A stretch of DNA of 64,000 bases from JAAXQD01 sp963790095. GTDB taxonomy: Bacteria; Desulfobacterota; Desulfobacteria; Desulfobacterales; UBA11574. This document shows, one piece after another, positions 33,988 to 43,644 of this stretch (position 1 is its first letter; each line of letters starts with the position of its first letter). The translations under genes were made by a program, and so were the position numbers. The stretch is taken from the NCBI GenBank assembly GCA_963790095.1, contig CAWBNO010000008.1, forward strand, positions 62,001 to 126,000, given 5' to 3'. The notes beneath the pieces were generated by a model. It saw only the letters and a program-made list of their open reading frames with translations, searched no databases and had not been told where the DNA came from.

Positions 33988-35225
33988 ACTATAACGGGAA
34001 ACCCATACTCAGCGTAATTTTCAGCGGCCGCATGCTGGTCGCCCTTCTTATGGGTTTTTCCTGCGGTTTGCCGCTTCTTCTGACCATAACCGTATTGCAG
34101 GCATGGATGAAAGAAGAAGGCGTGGATCTGACGGTCATCGGAATGATGGCCCTGGTGGGCCTTCCCTATACGTTGAAGTTTCTCTGGGCGCCGGTTCTGG
34201 ATCGTTTTACCCCGCCCTTTTTGGGACGCAGAAGAGGGTGGCTCCTTGTGGCTCAGATAGCCCTGATTCTTTCGATCTCGGGTCTGGGTTTCACGGATCC
34301 GGGAAAGAGCCCTTGGATGATGGCCTTTATCGCTTTTCTGGTAACTTTCTTCAGCGCTTCCCAGGATATTGTTGTCGATGCGTATCGGAGAGAAGATCTT
34401 CCGGATGAAGAATTGGGGTTGGGCTCTTCGCTGTATGTCAACGGATACCGGATAGGGATGCTCCTGGCTTCCGGCGGCGGCTTGATCATGGCAGACTACA
34501 TGCCGTTTTCCATGGTCTATCAGATTATGGCGGCTTGCCTGCTGCCGGGGGTGGTAACCACCCTTCTGGCGCCGGAGCCTGAAATTCAATTGGGAACTCC
34601 GAAAACCCTAAAGGAAGCGGTGTTAGATCCTTTGATGGAATACTTCCATCGGCAGGGGGCACTGTGGATGCTGGCCTTTATTCTTTTGTACAAAATCGGC
34701 GACACAATGGCCAGCGCCATGACCACACCGTTTTATCTTGATATCGGGTTTTCAAAAACCCAAATCGGCGCTGTGGTAAAACTTTTCGGGTTCTGGGCCA
34801 CTGTCGGCGGCACGCTGATCGGCGGTATGATGATGCTCAGGCTTGAAATCAACCGAAGTCTATGGATTTTCGGTTTTCTTCAGGCCTTATCCACCGCAGG
34901 TTTTGCAGTACTGGCGAGAATCGGCAACAGTCTTCCGGCACTGTCAGCGGTCATTACCTTTGAGAACTTCAGCAGCGGAATGGGAACCGCAGCGTTTGTG
35001 GCGTTCATGGCGAGCATTACCAACAAAAAATTTACCGCCACACAATATGCCCTCCTCAGCAGTCTCATGGGGGTTCCCAGGGTGATGGCTTCAGCGCCCA
35101 CCGGCTTTATGGTCAAAAAGTTCGGCTGGGAAACCTTTTTTATACTCTGTACATTAATCGCTGCCCCAGGGATTCTGCTGCTTATGAAATTTGCACCCTG
35201 GGGCCGGGCCGGTAATCATCGATGA
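33984..35225 (+). CDS. AmpG-like MFS permease
   Basis: A 413-residue, twelve-helix inner-membrane transporter. The N-terminal SCGLPLLLTITVLQAWMKEE, the loop LKFLWAPVLDRFTPPFLGRR and SASQDIVVDAYRRE are signatures of AmpG muropeptide (GlcNAc-anhydroMurNAc peptide) permeases. It is probably used for cell-wall recycling. The ATG overlaps the pckG stop and its own stop overlaps the next gene (ATGA), giving a coupled three-gene unit. Confidence 0.88.
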   Translation: MNYNGKPILSVIFSGRMLVALLMGFSCGLPLLLTITVLQAWMKEEGVDLTVIGMMALVGLPYTLKFLWAPVLDRFTPPFLGRRRGWLLVAQIALILSISGLGFTDPGKSPWMMAFIAFLVTFFSASQDIVVDAYRREDLPDEELGLGSSLYVNGYRIGMLLASGGGLIMADYMPFSMVYQIMAACLLPGVVTTLLAPEPEIQLGTPKTLKEAVLDPLMEYFHRQGALWMLAFILLYKIGDTMASAMTTPFYLDIGFSKTQIGAVVKLFGFWATVGGTLIGGMMMLRLEINRSLWIFGFLQALSTAGFAVLARIGNSLPALSAVITFENFSSGMGTAAFVAFMASITNKKFTATQYALLSSLMGVPRVMASAPTGFMVKKFGWETFFILCTLIAAPGILLLMKFAPWGRAGNHR

Positions 35226-36970
35226 ACGAAAAAAAAGAAAATAAAAAAATCATCGCGCGAATCAAAAATTTAGCGCGGCAGAGAAAAGAAATTTTTTCTT
35301 TGTCCCCTGTAAAAGCCCTTGATGCGATTCTCGACTCGCCGCAATCAGCAGCCCTGGTCCATTCACTTTCAGAACAAGATTTTCATTTTTTAATCCATGA
35401 TATCGGGATTGAAGACGCGCTCCCACTTCTTCGTCTTGCATCCGACAAACAGTGGGAGTATATCGTCGATCTTGAGATATGGGAAAAAGATCGAATCGAT
35501 CTCGCATCTTTAACAAAGTGGCTCGACCTGCTGTTCAAAATAGATCCGGGTCGATTTATAAAATGGTTTCTCCATCAGAAGACCGAGTTGATGGAATTTT
35601 ATCTATTTAAAAATATCGACATAAGGATCAGAGAAACCGATGAGGATCCATCCGACTTTGGAGAGGCGTTTTTTTCCTTCGACAACACTTTTTATGTAAA
35701 GTTTCTCGACAAACCTTTTGACCTGGAATCTGATTTAAGCGATGGGGGAAAGACCACCCAAAGTCACCGGGATGATTTTCTTTCAAAATTTCTCGAAACG
35801 CTTTCAGCCTATGATCACCTCACATACCAGAAGGTTCTGATGGAGACATCCAGCGTTATACCGGCGGAGACGGAAGAAGAAGCGTATCGACTGAAAAATG
35901 TTCGATTGGCGGAAAAAGGATTCCTTCCGTATGCAGAGGCCGTCGGCATTTATCAGCCGCTGAAAGTACAGGATTTCAAAAAACAACCCACAAAATTCAT
36001 CGTTTCAGAGCCTGAACAAAAACTTTTCTTTCCAGTTCCCTTCTACCACACCGACTTGCTGGAACAAGAGGATTATTTTACAAACGCATTAAAAAAAATA
36101 AAAATCGATGATGTTCTGGAGCAAATTCAGATCGAGTTTGCCAGTCTGTGCAACCGGATTGTTTCTGCGGATCAAAAAATAATCCGGGAAAAAGACCAAC
36201 TTAAAAGTGTCGTAAAAAAGGCTTGCGGATATATAAATATCGGGCTCGAGAAGCTCACCGAAGATGACGGAGATCTCCATGCCGACCGTTGTGCCGCAGT
36301 GGTACAAATGTGCCCCCTTTCTAATATTTTTAAAGTGGGATTTGGCCTTGCCCTTGAACTGAAATGGCGTGCCGGAAAATGGCATGAAATGAGCTGGTTT
36401 AAACGAAATGGATTGCTTCTGGGCTTCTGGGACCAAGATTGGATGGGGGTACTGGGAGGGCTTCTCATAAAAAAGCCGCTGTTTTACGACAGTTATAAAA
36501 CCGGTGTGCTTTACAGAGAATTCGTCACCCTACAAGACATCAAGGACACTGAAAATATATTAAATGAAATTGTCGCCTTTGACGAAATTCTCTCCCTTAT
36601 GAACATAGAACCCGAGCCGGTTTCGGAGGTGTATCTAACGTATAAAAATTTTGTGCTGACACTCTGGGCCCGGAAATATATGGGCCTGTCCGAAGAACTT
36701 CTACCGTTGCCCCTGGATGCGTTCAAAAACTTTTTTAATGATCTGTGGACAGGTAAGGACAAACCGCGTAAAACGCGCCGGACAATGAAAGAATCATTTT
36801 TAGACTGGCTTTCAGAAAAGACAGGGTTCACACATCATGAGATCACTCAGAAATTGGGCCAAACCCTGGAAAATCTTTTTAATGAGATCGAAAGCGAGGT
36901 TGGAGAAGTATCTCGCAAAGACCTTGATTCCAGATATATTCATCTGTTTTTAATTAATCCGGAAATATGA
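35222..36970 (+). CDS. DUF6178 family protein
   Basis: A 582-residue soluble protein without signal peptide or membrane segments. LSEQDFHFLIHDIGIEDALP and SDKQWEYIVDLEIWEKDRID match the pattern of the DUF6178 family of Desulfobacterota, whose function is unknown. The sequence is helical and rich in charged residues, with no obvious catalytic motif. It is translationally coupled to the AmpG-like permease gene. Family assignment is from memory. Confidence 0.7.
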   Translation: MNEKKENKKIIARIKNLARQRKEIFSLSPVKALDAILDSPQSAALVHSLSEQDFHFLIHDIGIEDALPLLRLASDKQWEYIVDLEIWEKDRIDLASLTKWLDLLFKIDPGRFIKWFLHQKTELMEFYLFKNIDIRIRETDEDPSDFGEAFFSFDNTFYVKFLDKPFDLESDLSDGGKTTQSHRDDFLSKFLETLSAYDHLTYQKVLMETSSVIPAETEEEAYRLKNVRLAEKGFLPYAEAVGIYQPLKVQDFKKQPTKFIVSEPEQKLFFPVPFYHTDLLEQEDYFTNALKKIKIDDVLEQIQIEFASLCNRIVSADQKIIREKDQLKSVVKKACGYINIGLEKLTEDDGDLHADRCAAVVQMCPLSNIFKVGFGLALELKWRAGKWHEMSWFKRNGLLLGFWDQDWMGVLGGLLIKKPLFYDSYKTGVLYREFVTLQDIKDTENILNEIVAFDEILSLMNIEPEPVSEVYLTYKNFVLTLWARKYMGLSEELLPLPLDAFKNFFNDLWTGKDKPRKTRRTMKESFLDWLSEKTGFTHHEITQKLGQTLENLFNEIESEVGEVSRKDLDSRYIHLFLINPEI

Positions 36971-37038
36971 TGAACACCTTGGCAACTAATTTTTTAATTT
37001 TAATTGGGATTTAAAATAATTTATGAGGAGGTTGTATT

Positions 37039-37278
37039 GTGGAACCGATGGGCGATGCTTGGGTAAAAAAATTTAAGACGGTAAAAGTTAAGTTAAAGGA
37101 CGGTACGATTATTAACGGACAATTGAATATCGGCGAGTATGCGAGGGTGTTCGATTATTTTAGAAGTTCTCCGGACCACTACTTTATTCTGTCCGATGCC
37201 GAACACGATGGCCAATCCGGAAGGGTCGTCATCATCAATAAAAATGAAATTGTGTGGGCCGAGCCGGAAGATGACTAG
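37039..37278 (+). CDS. Small beta-rich protein, DUF6812-like
   Basis: A 79-residue protein with KVKLKDGTIINGQLNIGEYA, RVFDYFRS and VVIINKNEIVWAEP. This resembles small Sm/PilZ-like beta-barrel proteins of the DUF6812 type. The GTG start is supported by GAGGAGG 7 bases upstream; an ATG three codons later is possible. Function unknown. Convergent with the next gene. Confidence 0.7.
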   Translation: MEPMGDAWVKKFKTVKVKLKDGTIINGQLNIGEYARVFDYFRSSPDHYFILSDAEHDGQSGRVVIINKNEIVWAEPEDD

Positions 37279-37343
37279 CCTGGACTTCTCACGAAGAACA
37301 TCAGAGGCCGGTCCTGTTGTTTATGCAGGGTTAAGGCCGGCTA

Positions 37344-38435
37344 TCAATAAGAAGACTTTGAAACGCTCCAGAACCGGTGGCTAAACAGCCGGGAAGCCGG
37401 CGTAAGATTGTAGAGGGCATCTGCGGCAATCAGGACCGCGGCATTGGTCCAAGTTGTTTTATATTTGGGCCAAATGGTCATGTCCGGACACGTAAATCCG
37501 CACCAGTACGCCCCGTCTTGGTTGGTTCTGTTTCGAATCCAGCTAAACACCTTCTTTGAAAGACGCAGGTTGCCCATGGCCGACAATGCCACCGCCAGTT
37601 CGCACGTTTCTGCAACGGTTATCCAGGGCCGGTCGGATACACACCGAACCCCTTGACCGTTGATCACGAATTTTCCCCAGAACTTTTCGATTCTCTGGTG
37701 CGCCCCATGGCCGGTGACGACGCCCGAGAGTATCGGGTAGAACCAATCCATTGAATAATTGGACTTGGACCTGTTAAAAAGATCGGGTTTATACTGAATC
37801 GCATACTTTAACTTTGATAACCCTTCAATCCATGTGGGCATCCTATACCCGAGTTGTTCTGCCACAGCCAACGCACATTTGATGCTCATGTAGATCGAAC
37901 TGGATCCGGTCAAAAGCGCCATGGGATCGACCCGCCCTGCCGGACTTATGGCCCAGCAGATCTCACCGCCGGGGGCCTGCAAGTCGAGAGCGAAGTTTAT
38001 GGCCGATTTTATGGTGGGCCACATCTCTTCAAGAAAGGTTAAATCACCGGTTATAAGATAGTAGTGGAAAACACCCACAGCGATGTAGGACGACAGGTTC
38101 GTATCCCGGGTCTTGTCCTCGGGAATACCGTTCATGAACGAGGCATACCAGCTTCCATCCTCAAGCTGCATTCGGATCAACCATCTATAGGCTTTCCTCG
38201 CTTCTTTTAAAAACCCGCCGATGCTGAGCCCCATTGCAGCTTCCACATGATCCCACGGGTCTGTTTTTTCATCTTCGCACCAGGGTATTTCACCGCTTTC
38301 CCTTTGTGTGTTTGCGATCATACCGCCCACAAGATCAACGTCAATGGATACATCCTGTTTGTGCGCGTAGAAATTGAGTCCTGTACACATGATATCTTTA
38401 GCGATGAAAAATTCCGGCATTGTTTTTAAAAGCAT
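37344..38435 (-). CDS. Prenyltransferase/squalene-cyclase-like alpha-alpha barrel protein
   Basis: A 363-residue soluble protein. Repeated QxxDGSW/AYW-type motifs (MQLEDGSWYAS, NQDGAYWCGF) and paired helices with W/D-rich loops (PWCEDEKTDPWDHVEAAMGL) fit the alpha/alpha toroid of terpenoid cyclases and some glycosidases. No DxDD cyclase acid motif is seen, so an enzymatic role is uncertain. Members are common beside biosynthetic genes in this group. It is transcribed divergently from the ThiE-ThiL gene. Confidence 0.7.
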   Translation of the reverse strand: MLLKTMPEFFIAKDIMCTGLNFYAHKQDVSIDVDLVGGMIANTQRESGEIPWCEDEKTDPWDHVEAAMGLSIGGFLKEARKAYRWLIRMQLEDGSWYASFMNGIPEDKTRDTNLSSYIAVGVFHYYLITGDLTFLEEMWPTIKSAINFALDLQAPGGEICWAISPAGRVDPMALLTGSSSIYMSIKCALAVAEQLGYRMPTWIEGLSKLKYAIQYKPDLFNRSKSNYSMDWFYPILSGVVTGHGAHQRIEKFWGKFVINGQGVRCVSDRPWITVAETCELAVALSAMGNLRLSKKVFSWIRNRTNQDGAYWCGFTCPDMTIWPKYKTTWTNAAVLIAADALYNLTPASRLFSHRFWSVSKSSY

Positions 38436-38562
38436 TATTCATAGATCGGTTCAACAAAGAAAACATCCCCATCCGTAATATTGGGTAAAAAGGTTTGCAA
38501 CCCTATTGAATTGTGGTAATTTATATATAAATTTTCAACCAGCTTTGTGGACTATAACATAG

Positions 38563-40158
38563 ATGCTCATTAATCAATTAAAAAGCGCACTGCGTTTCTA
38601 TTTCATTACCGATGAACATACCAGCGGCTTTTCTCCGGTGGAGCAGGTGCGGATTGCCATAAAAGCCGGCGCGACCATTGTCCAATACCGAAACAAATCT
38701 TTTTCTCCGCGGTTTTTCGAAGAAGTTGCCCTCATAAGAAACATCTGTAAATGTAACACGATTCCGTTTATTATCAATGACGACATCCTGCTGGCCAAGG
38801 CGGTGATGGCCGATGGCGTCCACCTCGGTCAGGACGATGAAGACCCTGCTCTGGCGAAACGAATTTTAGGTTCCCAGGCAATTGTCGGCAAGTCCGTATC
38901 CGATCTTGATGAACTGAATGCTTCAGATCTGTCCGTTTGTGATTACATCGGAACAGGCCCAGTTTTCTCCACCCTAACCAAAGTCGATGCAAAACATGCT
39001 ATCGGGCTTTCCGGCCTAAACGCCGTTGTAAAAACATCACCGGTTCCTGTGGTCGCCATCGGGGGTATCGACCAGACCAACGCAGGATCCTGTTTCCAAG
39101 GGGGTGCTGCAGGCGTCGCAGTTATCAGTGTGGTTACCCGTGCCGAGGATCCTTTACAAAACGCTTTAGAGGTCGCATCGGCCTGTGGATGCACCCCCCC
39201 TTCCGCGGTTGTTTCGCCGTGGAACGATGAATTCGCACTGATCAAAAAGCTTGTTAAACAAATACCCGCCGGTTCATATCTTCGAATTCCACCTGGCGAC
39301 GATGCCTGTCTTCTGATGCCCATAACCCATCCGGTGATCACCACCGATACCCAAAAAGAGGGGGTTCACTTCAGACTCGCCTGGCAGACGCCCGAAGAAG
39401 TGGGCAGCAAAGCCGTTGAAGTTACCCTCAGCGATCTCGCGGCTTCGTATGCTGCGCCCATAAGCTTTTTTGTCAACCTCGCGCTTCCGGCGTATATTTC
39501 AGATCAAACCGTCGAGGATATCTATAAAGGAATAAAAAAATCCCTGGCAAAACACAACTGCACATTGGGCGGCGGCAATATTTCCGCCGGGTTTGAGCTG
39601 ACGTTAGATCTTTTCGCAATTGGCCAGGGGCGTGAAGATATCTTCCCGGTACGTTCAGCGGCGCTACCCGGGTATAACCTTTATAGTACGGGGCCCCTTG
39701 GTCTTTCCCGTGCCGGCTTAGAGGTGTTGATCAGAAAAGATGACACCTTCGAAGAATTAACCGCAAAATTCAAATTTCCTTCGGCCCGGTTTGACGCCGC
39801 ACAGGTACTGGCTGAAAACGGAGTCACCTGTGTTATTGACGTCAGCGACGGCCTGGCAGGTGATGCAAAACAGATCGCAGAAGCGTCTGGTATTTCCGTA
39901 TCCATCGATTTAACGTCGAGGCCATTCCACCCGGCACTGGTATCATTCTGCGAAAAATACCGGCTGATTCCCGAAGAAATGGTCCTTGCCGGCGGAGAGG
40001 ATTACGAACTATTGTTTGCTTGCACCCCGGATCTGTTCGAGAATATTAAAAAAGATCTTCCCTCGGCATTTATCGTCGGCCGCTGTCTTGAATTTCAAGG
40101 GACCCATCTGGTGAATATGCCTGGGAATATTTCATCCTTTCAGCATGGAATACGATAA
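38563..40158 (+). CDS. ThiE-ThiL fusion: thiamine-phosphate synthase / thiamine-monophosphate kinase
   Basis: A 531-residue bifunctional protein. Residues about 1-215 are ThiE, a TIM barrel with GATIVQYRNKS, FIINDDILLAKAVMADGVHL, YIGTGPVFST and PVVAIGGID, which joins HMP-PP and HET-P to thiamine phosphate. Residues about 225-531 are ThiL (PPGDDACLL, ITTDTQKEGVHF, VTLSDLAA, CVIDVSDGLAGD, AGGEDYELLF), which phosphorylates it to thiamine diphosphate. The fusion places two consecutive steps on one chain. No TPP riboswitch is visible in the leader. Confidence 0.93.
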   Translation: MLINQLKSALRFYFITDEHTSGFSPVEQVRIAIKAGATIVQYRNKSFSPRFFEEVALIRNICKCNTIPFIINDDILLAKAVMADGVHLGQDDEDPALAKRILGSQAIVGKSVSDLDELNASDLSVCDYIGTGPVFSTLTKVDAKHAIGLSGLNAVVKTSPVPVVAIGGIDQTNAGSCFQGGAAGVAVISVVTRAEDPLQNALEVASACGCTPPSAVVSPWNDEFALIKKLVKQIPAGSYLRIPPGDDACLLMPITHPVITTDTQKEGVHFRLAWQTPEEVGSKAVEVTLSDLAASYAAPISFFVNLALPAYISDQTVEDIYKGIKKSLAKHNCTLGGGNISAGFELTLDLFAIGQGREDIFPVRSAALPGYNLYSTGPLGLSRAGLEVLIRKDDTFEELTAKFKFPSARFDAAQVLAENGVTCVIDVSDGLAGDAKQIAEASGISVSIDLTSRPFHPALVSFCEKYRLIPEEMVLAGGEDYELLFACTPDLFENIKKDLPSAFIVGRCLEFQGTHLVNMPGNISSFQHGIR

Positions 40159-40193
40159 AATGAGAAATTCGGGTTGAAAAGAGGGAGACGCTT

Positions 40194-40859
40194 TTGCAAA
40201 TCACAAATAACATTCATGCATTTATGTGGACATCGATGTCCGCCAACAACTGCAACACCTATTTGATCGACGGCCCCACCCGTATTCTCATCGACCCTGG
40301 GCACCGACACCTGTTTGATCATGTCCACAAAGGGCTAAAAAATTTAAATTTAGCCATAGAAGACATCGGATTGATCATCTGCACCCATGCCCATCCGGAT
40401 CACATGGAAGCCGTTCAATTGTTCAGCAAAACCCATGCCCTAATAACCCTCCACCCTAAAGAATGGAACTTTTTAAAAACCATGGACAAACATGTCCGCG
40501 CTTCCATCGGTTTAGATGTCGATTTAATTGCACCCGATTTTTTTCTAACAGAAGGTGACCTTTCGGTGAATCGTCTAAATATGGAGGTAATTTACACTCC
40601 GGGGCATTCACCGGGATCCATCTCCCTTTATTTGCCGGAGGCCAAGGTGCTTTTTACGGGGGACCTGTTGTTTAAGGGCGGTGTCGGACGGACGGATCTT
40701 CCGGGAGGCAATGGCTCCCAGCTTAAAGAAAGCATCAAAAGGCTGACACAGGTGAAAATCGAATGGCTTTTGCCCGGTCACGGCGAAATCGTTTCAGGGG
40801 GGACGGATATCAAAACCAACTTCCATCAAATCGTCCAATCTGTTCTCAACTACATCTAA
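40194..40859 (+). CDS. Metallo-beta-lactamase-fold hydrolase (glyoxalase II-like)
   Basis: A 221-residue protein with the dinuclear metal motif THAHPDHMEA (H-x-H-x-D-H), the later TPGHSPGSISLY histidine, the TGDLLFKGGVGRTDLPGG aspartate and LLPGHGEIV. This is close to hydroxyacylglutathione hydrolase-like proteins. The TTG start is supported by GAGGGAG 6-7 bases upstream; no ATG occurs nearby in frame. The 3' end overlaps the convergent coiled-coil gene by 4 bases. Substrate unknown. Confidence 0.88.
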   Translation: MQITNNIHAFMWTSMSANNCNTYLIDGPTRILIDPGHRHLFDHVHKGLKNLNLAIEDIGLIICTHAHPDHMEAVQLFSKTHALITLHPKEWNFLKTMDKHVRASIGLDVDLIAPDFFLTEGDLSVNRLNMEVIYTPGHSPGSISLYLPEAKVLFTGDLLFKGGVGRTDLPGGNGSQLKESIKRLTQVKIEWLLPGHGEIVSGGTDIKTNFHQIVQSVLNYI

Positions 40860-41404
40860 ATTTCAGACGACAACCCAGTTGCCAAACGGCCCTTTTCTCT
40901 GCTCAGAATCTGATCGTATCTTCCCTTGATGTCAACCAACATGGACAGCCATTCACGGTCACCCTCGAGATTCGGAACAACTGCGGCGCCTCGAATAAAT
41001 CGCTTTTTTTCAAGATCCGCTTTTATCTCATGGACCCTTCGTTCAGCGGCAGACTTAACTGCCCCCTTAAAATCCTGAAATATCTTCTCGAGCCCGGTTA
41101 CATTTAAGTCACAATTTTCATTTAACAGTTCAAGATATATTTTATAGGGGCGGCCGGGTTCGAGGCTGTTTAAAAGCAAATTCAACAGAACTCGAACAAC
41201 ATTCATGTCGTATGTTTTTTTCAAGATGTCCAGTTCTTTTTCCAGATCATCCTTCCGCAACAGGTTGTCCTGATATTTCTGCACCAGACCTTTTAATCGC
41301 TTGTGGACCTCGACCTTCGTTTGCGCATCCTTTTCCTCTTGACTGAGGGTAAGGTGCCGGGTCTTCTCCATCACCAGGTCGAGGGTGCTTTTAATTTCTC
41401 CCAT
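40856..41404 (-). CDS. Coiled-coil protein of unknown function
   Basis: A 182-residue soluble protein, mostly helical. Heptad-like stretches rich in Lys, Glu and Leu (about 20-70 and 100-130) flank VVRVLLNLLLNSLEPGRPYK. I do not recognise the family. It follows the YkgJ-type gene by 11 bases on the same strand, so the two are probably co-expressed. Confidence 0.7.
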   Translation of the reverse strand: MGEIKSTLDLVMEKTRHLTLSQEEKDAQTKVEVHKRLKGLVQKYQDNLLRKDDLEKELDILKKTYDMNVVRVLLNLLLNSLEPGRPYKIYLELLNENCDLNVTGLEKIFQDFKGAVKSAAERRVHEIKADLEKKRFIRGAAVVPNLEGDREWLSMLVDIKGRYDQILSREKGRLATGLSSEI

Positions 41405-41415
41405 TTGACACCTCG

Positions 41416-41892
41416 TTATGGGGTCTTCGTTGATCGATATTTATGGCTGTCCGTCAAATGACTTTTTATCACGGCATCCATGTTTGACTGGACAATGTCC
41501 AGAATCTGAACTTTGGAGTAGCGCGGGCCGCAACCGATTCCCGGGCATTGGTCGGATGTTCGTTTCCATTTTTTGAGAGAACGCAAATTCTCAAACCAAA
41601 ACGGAAACGTTCTGCACTGCTCGGGCCGCACGGGATAAATTGCGCACCCGTTATCATAAAACAGACACCGCCCATCAGAATGTTCTTTGATGCTGTGCCC
41701 TTCCTTTATGGGATAAAGATACCCATCGATGAAAGTGGACACTCGAAGGGAAAGGTATTCGGCGATGCGGACAATTTCATCGCTATGGACATATATTGTC
41801 CCCGGATCCCCGGTACAGCAGGCACCACACTGCCGACATTCAAAACAAATGCCTTGATCAAAAAAATAGGATCGATGGTTTAGTTTTTTCAT
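41416..41892 (-). CDS. YkgJ family cysteine-cluster protein
   Basis: A 158-residue protein with CFECRQCGACCTGDPG near the start, CLFYDNGCAIYPVRPEQCRT in the middle and further cysteines, the CxxCxxCC...CxxY..RPxxC pattern of YkgJ/Fe-S (or zinc) oxidoreductase-like proteins. The role is unknown in most members. It begins downstream of a 66-nt repeat. Confidence 0.88.
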   Translation of the reverse strand: MKKLNHRSYFFDQGICFECRQCGACCTGDPGTIYVHSDEIVRIAEYLSLRVSTFIDGYLYPIKEGHSIKEHSDGRCLFYDNGCAIYPVRPEQCRTFPFWFENLRSLKKWKRTSDQCPGIGCGPRYSKVQILDIVQSNMDAVIKSHLTDSHKYRSTKTP

Positions 41893-41979
41893 ACATGTTC
41901 CTTAACGTCCAGACAGCCTGTTTCATAACATGCTGCATCGATTAGATCAACTCGAATGGAAACCATATGCAGGACAAAT

Positions 41980-42047
41980 GCATTTGAATCCCAATAAAGA
42001 GAGAACGCTCAACGACGGCGCATATCTCTTTCTAACCGACTGAAACT
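41980..42047. repeat. 66-nt intergenic repeat, copy 2
   Basis: Matches 6250-6317 over 66 bases with about 8 substitutions and no gaps, in the same orientation. It lies between the divergent YkgJ and cupin genes. A nearby tgacataaggcttt at 42095 also resembles 21750, hinting at another short repeat. Confidence 0.75.
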
Positions 42048-42157
42048 TGTGCTGCCCTGCTATACATCATTTTGTCTCACATCCTCCCTACTTGACATAA
42101 GGCTTTAATTTCATTATCCTCTTCTATCAATATTTGCGAAATTGGGAGGGAAAAGAT

Positions 42158-42427
42158 ATGAAAATCGACATTAAGAAACCCTCGGATCGGGATCTTGAGG
42201 GAAAAGGCGTCTTGGCCTGGCCCATATGGGAAAAAGAAATTTCTCGTTTTGACTGGCATTACGACAGCACCGAGGAATGTTATCTACTGGAGGGCAGGGT
42301 TATTGTCGAAACAGAGGATGGCAATATCGTGGAATTCGGAAAAGGAGATTTCGTTACATTCCCCAAGGGTCTGTCTTGCATTTGGGATATTAAAGCGCCG
42401 GTTAGAAAGCATTATAATTTCAAATGA
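42158..42427 (+). CDS. Small cupin (DUF861/ethanolamine-type) protein
   Basis: An 89-residue single-domain cupin (FDWHYDSTEECYLLEGRVIV, GDFVTFPKGLSCIWDI). It carries the two short cupin motifs but only part of the metal-ligand set. The ATG at 42158 is preferred because GGGAGG lies 8 bases before it; an upstream ATG at 42134 has no ribosome site. Role unknown. Confidence 0.8.
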   Translation: MKIDIKKPSDRDLEGKGVLAWPIWEKEISRFDWHYDSTEECYLLEGRVIVETEDGNIVEFGKGDFVTFPKGLSCIWDIKAPVRKHYNFK

Positions 42428-42551
42428 AACTCTCCATCGACCTTCGACCAGGAGACCGGGAATAGAAAATCATATTAAAAATTCAGCATAAAAAACTTTC
42501 TGTCTGCTTCTTTCTTCTGACTTTTCCACAACACGACAGGAGTGTTACACT

Positions 42552-43574
42552 ATGAAACTCGGGATTATCGGTCTTCCCAGATCCGGCAAATCGACGATAT
42601 TTGAAGCATTGACACAGAATATCCTTCCCGAAGGCCACAAGGGAGAAAGCCGTATCGGTACCATCCGGGTGCCGGACATGCGCGTGGATGTATTGAGCGA
42701 CATGTATAAACCCAAAAGAACCGTTTATACCCAGGTTGAGTATTTTCTTCCGGACCTTCTGCGACAACAAAAAGATCAGAAAATTTGGGTCCAGGTCAGA
42801 GATTGTGATGCCCTGATTCACGTGGTGCGCAATTTCGGTGGATACGGGTTTGAAAATCCGACACCATTTTTAGATTTTCAGACCATCGACCAGGAACTGA
42901 TGTTGGCGGATCTTTTTGTGGTGGAAAAAAAGCTGGAAAGTGTCGAACTTGACAGAAAACGGGTCAAAGAGACGTCCCCTGTGGAACTTTCTCTTTTAAA
43001 CCAGTGCCTCGAAAACCTTGAAAACGAAATACCCCTCAGGAAGGCGCCGGACCTTGCCTCCGATCCCCTGCTCAGGGGATACGCCTTTTTATCCGCAAAG
43101 CCGATGCTGGTTCTGTTCAACAACGAAGATGACGACGATGCCATCCCCGAGGCCGAAGACTTGTCGTCCCGAGAAAACTGTATGGTTATACGGGGGAAGC
43201 TCGAACAGGAACTTGCTCAGATGTCGGTTGAAGACGCCGAGGAGTTTTTATCCGAGTTTAATATTACGGCCTCCGCCATGGACAGGGTCATTAAGCGATC
43301 TTATGAACTCCTGGGCCTTATCTCTTTTTTTACCGTGGTCAACCAGGAAGTAAAGGCCTGGACCGTAAAAAAGGACACCCAAGCCGTTGACGCGGCAGAT
43401 ACCATCCATACGGACATGAAAAAAGGGTTTATCCGTGCAGAGGTGATTTCCTATGACGATCTCATGGCGGCAGGATCCTATCCGGAGGCCAAAAAAAAAG
43501 GAACTGTCCGGTTGGAGGGAAAAACTTACCCGGTCCAGGACGGAGATATTATAGAATTCCGTTTTAACGTGTGA
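42552..43574 (+). CDS. YchF/OLA1-like GTPase paralogue with degenerate G motifs
   Basis: A 340-residue P-loop protein. The Walker A IGLPRSGKST is intact. The C-terminal TGS/YchF domain (SFFTVVNQEVKAWTV, AADTIHTDMKKGFIRAEVI, QDGDIIEFRFNV) is clear. The switch II DxxG is replaced by LPDLLRQQ, and the specificity loop reads FNNEDD. It is thus a shortened, divergent relative of the ribosome-associated ATPase YchF, probably with altered nucleotide use. It is convergent with the pilus ATPase gene. Confidence 0.85.
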   Translation: MKLGIIGLPRSGKSTIFEALTQNILPEGHKGESRIGTIRVPDMRVDVLSDMYKPKRTVYTQVEYFLPDLLRQQKDQKIWVQVRDCDALIHVVRNFGGYGFENPTPFLDFQTIDQELMLADLFVVEKKLESVELDRKRVKETSPVELSLLNQCLENLENEIPLRKAPDLASDPLLRGYAFLSAKPMLVLFNNEDDDDAIPEAEDLSSRENCMVIRGKLEQELAQMSVEDAEEFLSEFNITASAMDRVIKRSYELLGLISFFTVVNQEVKAWTVKKDTQAVDAADTIHTDMKKGFIRAEVISYDDLMAAGSYPEAKKKGTVRLEGKTYPVQDGDIIEFRFNV

Positions 43575-43644
43575 TCGTTCAGGACAGATTCGGATACCGG
43601 AGGTTCTATAGGATAGATCCGGTGGAATCTGGATTTCTTTAGGG

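Noticed and set aside
38436..38562. TPP riboswitch before the ThiE-ThiL gene
   Set aside because: No CTGAGA/ACCTGA core in the 127-base leader.
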